64,000 nucleotides of DNA from Sva-07 sp963728195 (GCA_963728195.1 CAVSIX010000017.1:124001-188000); one strand, 5' to 3'; shown: positions 21,827-29,115, numbered from the stretch's first letter. The notes: generated by a model not told the origin, from the letters alone. A program made the numbers and translations.

Positions 21827-22722
21827 CGTCCGGCGTTGCACTCGAGAACTCGACGACGGGCGACGGCTACTACGGCCGCCCGATCGTCGCTCCCCATGTC
21901 TGGGAGGACGCGATCGGGTGGTACTTCTTCACCGGCGGCCTCGCCGGCGCCTCGGCGGTCACCGCGTTCGTCGCCGACGTGGTCGGATTGGACGGTGTCG
22001 CTCGACACGCTCGCCGGGCGGCGATGATCGGGCTCGTGCCGAGTCCGGCGCTCCTGATCGCAGACCTGGGTGAGCCGGCGAGGTTCGCCAACATGCTGCG
22101 GGTGTTCAAGCCGACTTCACCGATGAACATGGGGTCATGGTTGCTGGCCGGGTTCGCTCCGGCCGCCGCAGGTGCGTGGCTGCTCGGCGAACGGGGCGGG
22201 CGGCCACTCGTGCGCGGCGCGTTCGGTGCGTTCGCCGCCGTCACCGGCGCACTCGTCACCACCTACACCGCGGTGCTCGTCGCCGACACCGCCACGCCGG
22301 CGTGGCACGAGGCTCGCCGAGAGCTGCCGTTCGAGTTCGCAGCCAGCGCGACGGCGAGCGCCGGAGCGGCGATCACCGCGTTGTCAGCCCTGGCGGGGCC
22401 TCCTGCTGCGGTCGGCGTGGCACTCGGGGCAGCTGGCGCCGTGGGAGAAGCCGGGGCGGCCACGGTGATGGCGCATCGTCTCGGGCCGTTGTCGACGTAC
22501 CACAGCGACCCGTCGGCTCGGCGCTTCGACCGCGTGGCGAAGGTGCTCGCAGTCGGCGGAGCGATCGGATTGTTCGCCTCGCGCCGCAGCCGCATCGGTG
22601 CATCGATCGCGTCCGGAGCGATCCTCGCCGGTTCGGTGTGCGCCCGCCTGGCGGTGCTTCGTGCGGGCGCAGCGTCGGCCCGAGACCCCAAGGCGGTCCT
22701 CATCGAACAACACCGGCGCTGA
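21823..22722 (+). CDS. nrfD: NrfD-family membrane subunit (polysulfide reductase C-like)
   Basis: Integral membrane quinone-interacting subunit of the formate dehydrogenase complex. ATG 21823 overlaps the fdhB stop. The 299-aa product begins with the NrfD signature WEDAIGWYFFTGGLAGASAVTA, then LIADLGEPARFANMLRVFKPTSPMN, followed by several Ala/Gly/Leu-rich helices and a basic C-terminal end. It replaces the cytochrome b (FdnI) type anchor, so electrons probably go to menaquinone without a heme b subunit. Last gene of the operon; a strong hairpin terminator follows. Confidence 0.88.
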   Translation: MTSGVALENSTTGDGYYGRPIVAPHVWEDAIGWYFFTGGLAGASAVTAFVADVVGLDGVARHARRAAMIGLVPSPALLIADLGEPARFANMLRVFKPTSPMNMGSWLLAGFAPAAAGAWLLGERGGRPLVRGAFGAFAAVTGALVTTYTAVLVADTATPAWHEARRELPFEFAASATASAGAAITALSALAGPPAAVGVALGAAGAVGEAGAATVMAHRLGPLSTYHSDPSARRFDRVAKVLAVGGAIGLFASRRSRIGASIASGAILAGSVCARLAVLRAGAASARDPKAVLIEQHRR

Positions 22723-22725
22723 ACG

Positions 22726-22767
22726 CGACGAACCCGCCTCCACGTCGTTGGGAAGGCGGGTTCGTCG
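22726..22767. terminator. Hairpin terminator, perfect 14-bp stem, between converging transcripts
   Basis: CGACGAACCCGCCT (22726-22739) pairs perfectly with AGGCGGGTTCGTCG (22754-22767) around a 14-nt loop. It begins 3 nt after the nrfD stop and lies 38 nt beyond the stop of the converging SRPBCC gene, so it can serve both strands. No long U-tract, as usual in this lineage. Confidence 0.82.
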
Positions 22768-22805
22768 TTGCGCCGTCGGAACGGCGGCGCAAGGTGGGAC
22801 GGTGT

Positions 22806-23264
22806 CTACTGATCGATCGTGCCCCGCCACGCACCGGTCGAAACCGACCGATCCTCGATGAATCCCTTGAAGCGCTCCATGTCGCTCTCGAGCTGACCGG
22901 TCACGAAGCCGACCTTGTCGGCGACGTTCTCGAGGAAGCCCTGAGGGTCGTAATCCATCTGCAGTGTGACACGGGTGGTGTCGTCGTCGAGCTTGTGGAA
23001 CGTGACGACGCCGGCGTGATCGGGGCCATCGACGGTCCTCCAGGCGATGCGTTGGTCGGGCGTCTGCTCGGTGATCACCGTGTCGAACTCGCGGGTCACG
23101 CCCGAGATGTCGACCTTCCAGTGCAGTGTGTCGTCGGTGACCTGGCGGATGTCGTCGACGCCGCCCATGAACTTCGGGAAGTCCTCGAACTGGGTCCACT
23201 GGTTGTAGGCCACACGCACCGGCGCCTTGACGTCGACGGAGTGCTGATGGTCGTTGCTGCTCAT
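22806..23264 (-). CDS. SRPBCC (polyketide cyclase/dehydrase-like) protein
   Basis: A 152-aa START-like helix-grip protein. The N-terminal strand (HSVDVKAPVRVAYNQWTQFEDFPKFMGGVDDIRQVTDDTLHWKV is the opening region) is typical of the SRPBCC group often found beside stress or CsbD genes. Function and ligand are unknown. Its start overlaps the CsbD stop (ATGA), so the two are translationally coupled and probably stress-induced together. Confidence 0.82.
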   Translation of the reverse strand: MSSNDHQHSVDVKAPVRVAYNQWTQFEDFPKFMGGVDDIRQVTDDTLHWKVDISGVTREFDTVITEQTPDQRIAWRTVDGPDHAGVVTFHKLDDDTTRVTLQMDYDPQGFLENVADKVGFVTGQLESDMERFKGFIEDRSVSTGAWRGTIDQ

Positions 23265-23446
23265 CGGCTCTTGTCCTGGAGCTTGTCGATGGTGTCGTTG
23301 ACCTTGTCCTTGACGTCGTCGACGGCATCCTTCGCCTTGCCGGCGGCCTCGTCCTTCCTGCCCTCGTTCTTGAGGTCTTCGTTGTCGGTCAGGTCGCCGG
23401 CGGCCTGCTTGGCCCGGCCGCTTGCCTTGTCGGCTTCTCCACTCAT
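23261..23446 (-). CDS. CsbD family stress protein
   Basis: A 61-aa, highly charged, hydrophilic protein starting MSGEADKASGRAKQAAGDLT and rich in Lys/Asp/Glu/Ala, matching the CsbD-like pattern (sigma-B controlled in Bacillus; biochemical role unknown). ATG 23446 follows a GGAGC ribosome site and marks where the family pattern begins. Coupled to the SRPBCC gene downstream. Confidence 0.85.
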   Translation of the reverse strand: MSGEADKASGRAKQAAGDLTDNEDLKNEGRKDEAAGKAKDAVDDVKDKVNDTIDKLQDKSR

Positions 23447-23560
23447 GGTTGCTCCTTGCTGTGGGAATCGGATGTGCTCGATGGGGAACGGTGATCGCTG
23501 CGCCCGCTCGACGGGACTACCGCGCGACACCCGGCTCGAAACGCGGGCCGCCGCCGTGGC

Positions 23561-24997
23561 TCAACGGAATCGGGCGACGACACACGCCGCCTCGCGCACC
23601 AACCTCGTGGCGAGGACGACTCGGCTCGGTTCGTCGAGGCCGGCGAGATCACCGACTCGAACCGGACGCCCGTCGCTGAGCATTCGAAGCGCCTGCAACG
23701 CTGCGATCGGCATCGTCAGTGTGCGGTCACCGAGGTCGATCGTGATCCGATCCGGTTCCGGTGACGAGTCATCGTGGCACCGCAATCCGTCCCAGTGCCA
23801 CAGTTGCCCGTCGACGTGGTCGACGGCACGTGCCAGTGGTTCGGGTGCCACCCAGTGGATCACCGCATCGGGCCCGATCTCCTCGAGGCGCACGACCGAG
23901 GAGATGCGCCCCGACTCCGGTGGACGCGCGAGCCGCCTGGACTGTTCGTGGTCGGCGATCTCGCTGAGATCGGCGGAGCCGATCAGATCGAGCACGACGT
24001 CCAGTGCGGCGTCGAGACCGCGTTCGAGTGGCGGGCGACCGCTCCGGTGGCGATAGCCGATCGGGAGCGGATCGTCGAGCGAGTCCGGACCGGCACGAAG
24101 GACCCGGGCGATCACCTGTCGATACGTCACCCTGACGATGCCGATGGTCAGATGCAGCGACGTGTCCGTGCCCGTGCCGGCGCGATGTCGGACGCCCCTC
24201 GGGACGTACATCACGTCGCCCGGATGCATCGTGACGTCGCCGAGCCCATCGACCCACCATCGTTTCGAGCCGTGGAGCTGCAGCGCGAGGACGTCGTGTG
24301 CATCGCCGTGTTCGGCGAGGCCGCTCGCGTCGGGCGGAGTGAGATAGGCGTTTGCCTGGACCGGGTGGGAGATCTCGTCCTGCAGCTCGGCGACGAAGGC
24401 ACCGACAGCAGCCGATGTGCGGTGCAGCGACTGCAGCACCAACGTTGCGCCGTCGGCCAACCGGGCCACCACCTTCACCGGATCGACGACATCGTCGAGA
24501 TCCTGGCCACCCAGCCGAGTCGGCGAGCAGAACTGCGACGGCGCCAATGGCGAGCCGTCGACGATCATCCGCACGGTGGGGATTCGGGCACCGCGTGCGA
24601 GAAGATCGTCGAGGGCGTCGAGCGACAGCACGTCACCGAAGGCATCGCGTCGGGAAGATCCGCATCGTGCGTCAGCCGTCACCAACAGCGGCTCGCGACC
24701 CCAGTGGTTCGCGACGAAGTGCTCCACATCTCCGACGCACCGAGCGAGGGCGCTCGTTCTGCCGGCACGATCGCCGTCGCCGTCCTCGAGTTGGTCGGAT
24801 GACGTGTCCAGCGGGGCCGAACTCGTGAGCGACGCGGTCGGCGTCGGCGAAATGGATGGACCGCCACTGCGCTCGAATGCCGATCCCGGAACGGGGGCGG
24901 GACGGGTCCGACCCGGGATGCTCGGTGTCGATTGCAGTGGCGGTCCGATTTGGGCCGATCGCTCCGGACCAGTGGCCGTAGCGATCGACGCGTTCAT
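23561..24997 (-). CDS. Cupin / JmjC-like 2-oxoglutarate oxygenase (YcfD/RoxA group)
   Basis: Predicted Fe(II)/2OG hydroxylase. Bacterial members hydroxylate ribosomal proteins, but the target here is unknown. The core has FVANHWGREPLLVTAD at the start, an iron-binding HGDAHDVLALQLHGSKRWWV segment and the second histidine in GDVMYVPRGVRHRA. About 150 C-terminal residues form a winged-helix-like tail (IAALQALRMLSDGRPVRVGDL). Start ATG 24997 lies 13 nt after the upstream small acidic gene; the first ~80 residues are low-complexity, so the true start may be further in. A longer frame would overlap the small gene. Confidence 0.72.
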   Translation of the reverse strand: MNASIATATGPERSAQIGPPLQSTPSIPGRTRPAPVPGSAFERSGGPSISPTPTASLTSSAPLDTSSDQLEDGDGDRAGRTSALARCVGDVEHFVANHWGREPLLVTADARCGSSRRDAFGDVLSLDALDDLLARGARIPTVRMIVDGSPLAPSQFCSPTRLGGQDLDDVVDPVKVVARLADGATLVLQSLHRTSAAVGAFVAELQDEISHPVQANAYLTPPDASGLAEHGDAHDVLALQLHGSKRWWVDGLGDVTMHPGDVMYVPRGVRHRAGTGTDTSLHLTIGIVRVTYRQVIARVLRAGPDSLDDPLPIGYRHRSGRPPLERGLDAALDVVLDLIGSADLSEIADHEQSRRLARPPESGRISSVVRLEEIGPDAVIHWVAPEPLARAVDHVDGQLWHWDGLRCHDDSSPEPDRITIDLGDRTLTMPIAALQALRMLSDGRPVRVGDLAGLDEPSRVVLATRLVREAACVVARFR

Positions 24998-25010
24998 GGA
25001 CGACGCGCCG

Positions 25011-25184
25011 TCAGGCTTCGTCGCCGGTGTCTTTCGAGTGCTCGCCAGGCGCATCGAGATTCTCGTCGGCTTCGGTCGGCTCGTCGCCGGTGTCCTTCGA
25101 GTGTTCGCCGGGGGCGTCCAGGTTCTCGTCGTCCTCCGTGGGGCCGCTCGTGATGTCCTTGTCGCTCATCGATGCGTCGGTCAT
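25011..25184 (-). CDS. Small acidic tandem-repeat protein
   Basis: A 57-aa Asp/Glu/Gly/Pro-rich protein containing two near-identical copies of ENLDAPGEHSKDTGDE, the unit repeating every 21 residues (63 bp). No hydrophobic core, so it is probably disordered. It lies between dcd and the cupin oxygenase on the same strand and ends 13 nt before the oxygenase start. I do not recognise a family. An alternative ATG at 25169 would remove five residues. Confidence 0.5.
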   Translation of the reverse strand: MTDASMSDKDITSGPTEDDENLDAPGEHSKDTGDEPTEADENLDAPGEHSKDTGDEA

Positions 25185-25251
25185 GGACAGCTCTGTACCC
25201 GGTCGGGCGCCGCTCAATCCCGTCGTCGGAAGATTTTCTTTCGCGCGGCGG

Positions 25252-25824
25252 TCAGCGTTCGAAGTTCTCGAAGTACCGGCTCGGCGTCGGACCCCTCTGA
25301 CCCTGGTACTTCGATCCCTGGGCCCCGCTGCCGTAGGGTCGCTCGGCCGGCGTCGTCATCTGCATGAAGCTCACCTGACCGATCTTCATCCCCGGATACA
25401 GCGTGATCGGCAGGCTGGCGACATTGGCGAGTTCCAGCGTGATGTGGCCGTCGAAGCCGGCGTCGATGAAACCGGCCGTCGAATGGATCAACAGACCGAG
25501 GCGGCCGAGCGACGACTTGCCCTCGACCCGTCCGACCAGGTCGTCGGGCACGGCGATGCGCTCCAGCGTCGAACCCAGGACGAACTCGCCGGGGTGCAGC
25601 ATGAACGGGTCGTCGGAGTCCTCGGACAGTTCGACCAGTTCGGTGAGGTCGACCATGTCGTGCTTCACGTCGATGACCCCGCGGGTGTGGTTGCGGAACA
25701 CCCGGAACAGGTTGGAGATGCGCACGTCGATCGACGATGGCTGGATGAGCGTCTCGTCGAGCGGCTCGATGACGATGCGACCGGCGGCGAGCTGTTCACG
25801 GATGGTGCGGTCGGACAAGATCAC
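25252..25824 (-). CDS. dcd: dCTP deaminase
   Basis: Deaminates dCTP to dUTP (or directly to dUMP in bifunctional forms) in thymidylate supply. Starting at GTG 25824 gives MILSDRTIREQL, the canonical N-terminus, and 190 aa, the family length. Conserved blocks are IQPSSIDVRI, LHPGEFVLGSTLE, VEGKSSLGRLGL, TAGFIDAGFDGHITLEL and the C-terminal SKYQGQRGPTPSR. A TAACGT motif 8 nt upstream of the GTG looks like a -10 box for a leaderless transcript. An ATG at 25848 is an alternative start. Confidence 0.95.
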   Translation of the reverse strand: MILSDRTIREQLAAGRIVIEPLDETLIQPSSIDVRISNLFRVFRNHTRGVIDVKHDMVDLTELVELSEDSDDPFMLHPGEFVLGSTLERIAVPDDLVGRVEGKSSLGRLGLLIHSTAGFIDAGFDGHITLELANVASLPITLYPGMKIGQVSFMQMTTPAERPYGSGAQGSKYQGQRGPTPSRYFENFER

Positions 25825-25857
25825 GACCGCCCACGTTAGTGATGCCATCGCTCCCCC

Positions 25858-25913
25858 CACGTTTGCGTGCGGATCCGGGTGGGGCGGCTCACCGGGAATG
25901 CAGCACAAACGGG
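25858..25913. repeat. Family B dispersed palindrome, copy 2
   Basis: A 56-bp near-copy of 9039-9095 in the same orientation, with arms CACGTTTGCG / CACAAACGGG and the same core GTGCGGATCCGGGTGGG ... CACCGGGAATGCAG. It lies in the divergent gap between dcd and the ferredoxin gene, 34 bp from the dcd start, so it could affect transcription of either. Confidence 0.82.
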
Positions 25914-26018
25914 AACGAAGGGCCGGTTTCGGGCCGGGGAGGTCGGTTGTCGGCGATGCAGCAGCGACAATGGATTGCTTCACCACTCTGGCCTGCACCA
26001 CTCTGGAAGGACTTCTAC

Positions 26019-26336
26019 ATGGCAAGCGCACTGATGGTCTGGATCGATCAGGATCTCTGCACGGGCGACGGCATCTGCTCGGAGATCTGTCCCGACGTCT
26101 TCGTCGGACGCGACGACGGCCTCTGGGTCGTGAAGGAGGAGGCGTCGCACTTCGGCGAGACGATCGTCTTCGACGGCGCCGCCGGAGCCGGTCACGGCCC
26201 CGACAACGGCCGAGGCGTCGCTCGCATCCCCGACTCGCTGATCGACCTCGCCGTCGACGCCGCCGAGGAGTGCCCCGGTGAATGCATCATGATCGAACCG
26301 TTCGACCAGACGGCGATCAGCAATCGAGGCGTCTGA
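26019..26336 (+). CDS. Short ferredoxin (3Fe-4S/4Fe-4S type)
   Basis: A 105-aa electron carrier. ATG 26019 sits 7 nt after a GGAAGGA ribosome site. The cluster-binding cysteines are in LCTGDGICSEICPDVF and EECPGECI, with a 50-residue acidic insert between. This pattern is seen in ferredoxins that serve P450s and other monooxygenases in actinobacteria. The partner is not evident locally; the P450 at 51 kb is too far to link. Confidence 0.84.
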   Translation: MASALMVWIDQDLCTGDGICSEICPDVFVGRDDGLWVVKEEASHFGETIVFDGAAGAGHGPDNGRGVARIPDSLIDLAVDAAEECPGECIMIEPFDQTAISNRGV

Positions 26337-26388
26337 GTTGCCGGACGCCAAGGCGTTGATCGAGCCTCGGTCACCGGCTCCACGGCGC

Positions 26389-26394
26389 TAGTCT
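26389..26394 (+). promoter_or_regulatory. -10-like TAGTCT upstream of tRNA-Gly
   Basis: TAGTCT lies 10 nt before the first base of the tRNA, the right distance for a -10 box. No convincing -35 is seen. Confidence 0.4.
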
Positions 26395-26404
26395 GAGCGC
26401 CTCT

Positions 26405-26479
26405 GCGGATGTAGTTCAATGGTAGAACATCAGCTTCCCAAGCTGAGATACGCGGGTTCGATTCCCGTCATCCGCTCCA
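26405..26479 (+). tRNA. tRNA-Gly (anticodon CCC), CCA encoded
   Basis: A complete cloverleaf: acceptor GCGGATG pairs with CATCCGC, D arm around GTTCAATGGTAGAAC, anticodon stem TCAGC/GCTGA with loop TTCCCAA (anticodon CCC), and T arm GCGGG-TTCGATT-CCCGT. Discriminator is T, followed by genomic CCA. The 3' half is duplicated 1.5 kb downstream, marking it as an integration target. Confidence 0.95.
26432..26477 (+). repeat. att-like duplication, tRNA copy
   Basis: The 46 bp from the anticodon arm to the tRNA 3' end reappear at 27949-27993 with a single-base deletion. This is the classic signature of tyrosine-recombinase integration that restores the tRNA. Confidence 0.85.
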
Positions 26480-26561
26480 ATCATCCAAGCTGGATAAGAC
26501 CAGCTCAGCAGCACTTTCGGTTCACCACCCTCCATCTCCCAGAGATGCTACGGTGAGTTTC

Positions 26562-26583
26562 GTGCCTAGAACGTGCCTAGAAC
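26562..26583 (+). repeat. Direct repeat GTGCCTAGAAC x2
   Basis: Two exact tandem 11-bp units, giving GTGCC-N6-GTGCC. The same GTGCC-N6-GTGCC spacing recurs at 27815-27830 near the other end of the element. Possible integrase arm-type sites. Confidence 0.55.
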
Positions 26584-26605
26584 AATGCGCAAGACGGAGC
26601 ACCAG

Positions 26606-26704
26606 ATGAGTGCTGCGCGGCAGTTCGGCACGATCCGCAAGCAAACGTGGACGAAGAAAAACGACGCCTGGCCCGAAAACGCACGAACCCCGGCCGCTTG
26701 CTAG
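26606..26704 (+). pseudogene. Integrase N-terminal remnant
   Basis: A 32-codon frame MSAARQFGTIRKQTW... ending at TAG 26702-26704. The opening RQFGTIRK is typical of the N-terminus of actinobacterial tyrosine integrases, after which similarity stops. Its position directly after the tRNA fits a deleted integrase gene. The family assignment rests on a short match only. Confidence 0.45.
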
Positions 26705-26747
26705 GCAGAGGCGGTTCCGGGGAGTGCACTGATAATGGTAGCGGACG

Positions 26748-27503
26748 ATGACGGAAAGTCAAGATCATCCGCCGCCACTCGGCCGGATCGAGGAAGCAAC
26801 GATCTCCTCGATCTCGGACGAGCGATTCTCGACATACCTCAGGCTGTTCAAATCGCACTCTGAGGCGTTGGAGGCGTACTGGTGGAACGTCCGAATCTCA
26901 GGTGCGGTCTGGGAGGTCATCGCGTTCACCGAAGTCGCAGTCCGCAATGCCATGCACCGAGCTCTCACCGACGCGTTCGGTGATCGATGGTTTCGGCGAT
27001 CAGAACTGTTCGACGATCGGACCCTGAGGGAGATCTCGACAGCCTGGCGGCGCATCGGCCCCAGTCATTCACCCGACGACGTGCCGCCTGGAAAAGTGGT
27101 CGGCGAGTTGATGTTCGGCACCTGGGCCGGGATGCTTGACGCCGGAGGCAAGCGCACGGAACACCTCGCCTCGGTGAGGGTGAACTACGAGGAGGCGCTC
27201 TGGCGGCCGAGTCTCCACCATGCTTTCCCCAACTCGAGCGGCAAGCGTCGCGACGTGGAACGAATCGTTCGACACGCCAAGGCACTTCGAAATCGTGTCG
27301 CCCACCACGAGTCACTGATACGCGGCGTGCCACTCCCCGGCGAGAAGGATGCCGACGGCACACAGCGCCGCCACTCCCTCGGAGACGCCTACGCAAACTT
27401 GCTCGAACTCCTCCGAACCATCGACTCATCCGCGCTCGATGCGGTGATCGAGCGCTCACGCGTTCCTGAGCACCTATCGAGGTCACCACGCGTGAGTCGC
27501 TGA
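26748..27503 (+). CDS. Abi-like protein with HEPN-type RNxxxH motif
   Basis: A 251-aa protein resembling the Abi_2/AbiD-F group of abortive-infection factors. Visible features are an N-terminal helical region with FSTYLRLFKSHSEALEAYWWN, VIAFTEVAVRNAMHRALTDAFG, and a C-terminal KALRNRVAHHESLIRG, an R-N-x3-H HEPN ribonuclease-type active site. Such proteins are thought to cleave RNA on phage infection; activity here is inferred. ATG 26748 is embedded in GCGGACGATGACGG with a weak ribosome site. It is the only intact cargo of the tRNA-Gly element. Confidence 0.78.
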   Translation: MTESQDHPPPLGRIEEATISSISDERFSTYLRLFKSHSEALEAYWWNVRISGAVWEVIAFTEVAVRNAMHRALTDAFGDRWFRRSELFDDRTLREISTAWRRIGPSHSPDDVPPGKVVGELMFGTWAGMLDAGGKRTEHLASVRVNYEEALWRPSLHHAFPNSSGKRRDVERIVRHAKALRNRVAHHESLIRGVPLPGEKDADGTQRRHSLGDAYANLLELLRTIDSSALDAVIERSRVPEHLSRSPRVSR

Positions 27504-27595
27504 GCGGCGAGGCTCTCAGATCCTCCGCTGCGAATCTCGACGCGAAGCTGGCCGGCCACCTTCGTCACCGACATCGAGTCCCTCCTTGCCAACCG

Positions 27596-27793
27596 ACCCA
27601 CCTCACCATCGACGCCTGGAAGCGCACCGCCGACCTCGTCACCCGCTACGCCAGCCTTCCACTCGGTGGGACCGACGCGAGTCTCATGGCACTCGCGGAA
27701 CGACATGAGCAGGCCGAAATCGCGACGCTCGACCACCGACACTTCACTGTCGTGCGACCCGAGCATGTCAACGCATTCACCCTGGTGCCGTAG
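27596..27793 (+). pseudogene. PIN-domain (VapC-like) toxin, C-terminal fragment
   Basis: The frame ending at TAG 27791 encodes THLTIDAWKRTADLV, YASLPLGGTDASLMALAERH and IATLDHRHFTVVRP, matching the C-terminal half of a PIN nuclease including the third and fourth acidic residues. The N-terminal half with the first catalytic Asp is not found in a connected frame. No antitoxin is visible. It is inside the tRNA-Gly element and looks decayed. Confidence 0.65.
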
Positions 27794-27948
27794 GTCCAAC
27801 CGCCACAATCGATCGTGCCACATATGTGCCACGCACAGACTGCAGCGGGGGACAGCAGCGGTCACCACCGGCAGATCCGATCAACAACAATTCCCTGCTC
27901 AGCGGGCATAACACCAGTGTGTGGGCCTGCACGATATCAGCTTGGCCT

Positions 27949-27993
27949 AGCTTCCCAAGCTGAGAACGCGGGTTCGATTCCCGTCATCCGCTC
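27949..27993 (+). repeat. att-like duplication, distal copy (partial tRNA-Gly)
   Basis: 45 bp identical to 26432-26477 except for one missing T after the anticodon stem. It lacks the acceptor 5' strand and D arm, so it is not a tRNA gene. It marks the right junction of the element. Confidence 0.85.
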
Positions 27994-28043
27994 TCGGATC
28001 CGCGCACGTGACGGGCGCAGAACTGGCACGTTGCAGCCGCACG

Positions 28044-28802
28044 TCAGTTCGAGTCGATGGCGTCGCGCAGTGAAGCAACCGTCATGCCCCTGAGGAGTTC
28101 GCCAGCCGGTGAACCGGTCTCCACCTCGGTGACGACCTCACCGTCGATGAAGCCAATGCCGTCGAGCTTGACGAGCTCGTGCGTCGGCACTCCGCCTGCG
28201 AACTCGGCGAAGTCCGGATCGACCGACCGGAGGAACAGCACGACACGGTCACCGGCCGCGGGCGGTCGAATGCCGTTGACGGTCCGGACCGCCACCCTCG
28301 TTCCGTCCTCGTCGGTGGAGTATGCCGCCCAGGCGATGACCACACTGCCCGGAAACGACCCGCGCAGCGTCTCGGACGGCTCCACCGTGATCGCCACGAA
28401 CTCGTCGGCTGTCGGATCGGTCGCAGCGGCCAGTCGACCGATCGAGTTGGCGCGGATCACCTCACCGACGACCACGAGGTCGGAGGCATCGGCCATGTCC
28501 TCGAGCGAGTCGAACGTCCCTTCGTCGACGACGACATCCTCGTCGGGCAGTTCGTCGATCGAGCGGTCGACATCGAGCGTCTCGGGACCGTCCGGTAGTT
28601 CGACCGTCACCGCAGTGACCACGAACCGATCCCAAAACTCATCGAGTTCGACGGTCGAACGACCAAGCCGGTCGTCGTCCGGGGCCAGCGTGTCCGGGTC
28701 GTCGGCACCACCGTTGTCGGCCGTGACGGCGGCGGCGCCGACTGCCGCGACGACGGCGCCGATCGCTGCGATCGTCCAGATTCGGCGTGGTGTGATGTTC
28801 AC
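28044..28802 (-). CDS. Exported or membrane-anchored hypothetical protein
   Basis: A 252-aa protein of unknown function. GTG 28802 follows a clear AGGAGAG ribosome site 7 nt upstream. The N-terminus RRIWTIAAIGAVVAAVGAAAVTA is a signal or anchor segment; the mature part is acidic (DDPDTLAPDDDRLG, SIDELPDEDVVVDE). A central beta-rich domain (ADLVVVGEV-like, FVAITVEPSETLRGSFPGSVVIAW, RVVLFLRS) resembles an OB-like fold seen in unannotated actinobacterial secreted proteins. The palindromic operator pair lies about 160 bp upstream. Confidence 0.7.
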   Translation of the reverse strand: MNITPRRIWTIAAIGAVVAAVGAAAVTADNGGADDPDTLAPDDDRLGRSTVELDEFWDRFVVTAVTVELPDGPETLDVDRSIDELPDEDVVVDEGTFDSLEDMADASDLVVVGEVIRANSIGRLAAATDPTADEFVAITVEPSETLRGSFPGSVVIAWAAYSTDEDGTRVAVRTVNGIRPPAAGDRVVLFLRSVDPDFAEFAGGVPTHELVKLDGIGFIDGEVVTEVETGSPAGELLRGMTVASLRDAIDSN

Positions 28803-29115
28803 GGTTCTTCTCTCCTGGACGGCTGAGGGATGATTGAACGAAACCAGGAGCCGGTTGCTGCTGGATGCCGACCGGGAGTGCTTCGACAGGACCGGCCGTC
28901 ACCTGCGCTCCGATCGGCTGACCGTGATCGGCGGCGACGCGAAACGGCGACACGATGAATCATGTACCGAATGGTACACCATGTGTGTACCGAATGGTAC
29001 AATGATTTCGCTCCTCAGCGCTGCGTCGCTCGATGCCACCATCACGTACGCCAGCGGTTTCGGCATGCCGCCCGGCCAGCACCGACCGCCGTGGCTCACC
29101 GGAGGCCGAGGTGCA
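28803..29115. other. 313-bp intergenic region with twin palindromic operators
   Basis: Between the start of the exported protein gene and the 3' end of the large lipoprotein gene, both on the minus strand. Only the 16-bp operator pair and a possible minus-strand promoter stand out; short frames here look non-coding. Confidence 0.55.
28963..29001. promoter_or_regulatory. Two identical 16-bp palindromic operator sites
   Basis: TGTACCGAATGGTACA occurs at 28963-28978 and again, identical, at 28986-29001; centres are 23 bp apart (about two helical turns). Each is TGTACC-N4-GGTACA. The symmetry is typical of TetR-family or other dimeric HTH repressor sites. No regulator gene is adjacent. The likely target is the minus-strand gene starting at 28802. 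Confidence 0.65.

Larger units (their letters stand above)
26480..27993 (+). mobile_element. Relict tRNA-Gly-integrated element (about 1.5 kb)
   Basis: Bounded by the tRNA gene and the duplicated 45-bp tRNA 3' end. It holds an integrase-like N-terminal scrap, an intact Abi-like gene and the C-terminal half of a PIN-domain toxin. No complete integrase remains, so it cannot mobilise itself. Local base composition is visibly less GC-rich than the flanks (for example 26480-26760). GTGCC-N6-GTGCC direct repeats occur near both ends. Confidence 0.75.
27504..28043. other. Gene-poor 540-bp stretch: PIN relic, repeat and att copy
   Basis: No intact gene. It contains the PIN fragment, a GTGCC-N6-GTGCC repeat at 27815-27830, the duplicated tRNA end at 27949-27993 and the 3' side of the host junction. 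Composition is mixed and coding signal is weak. Confidence 0.6.

Noticed and set aside
22137..24056. 639-codon plus-strand frame covering parts of four genes
   Set aside because: It crosses a strong terminator and genes on the other strand, with low-complexity Arg/Ser content.
27949..27993. Second tRNA-Gly gene
   Set aside because: Only the 3' half is present, with a deletion and no acceptor 5' strand; it is an att duplicate.
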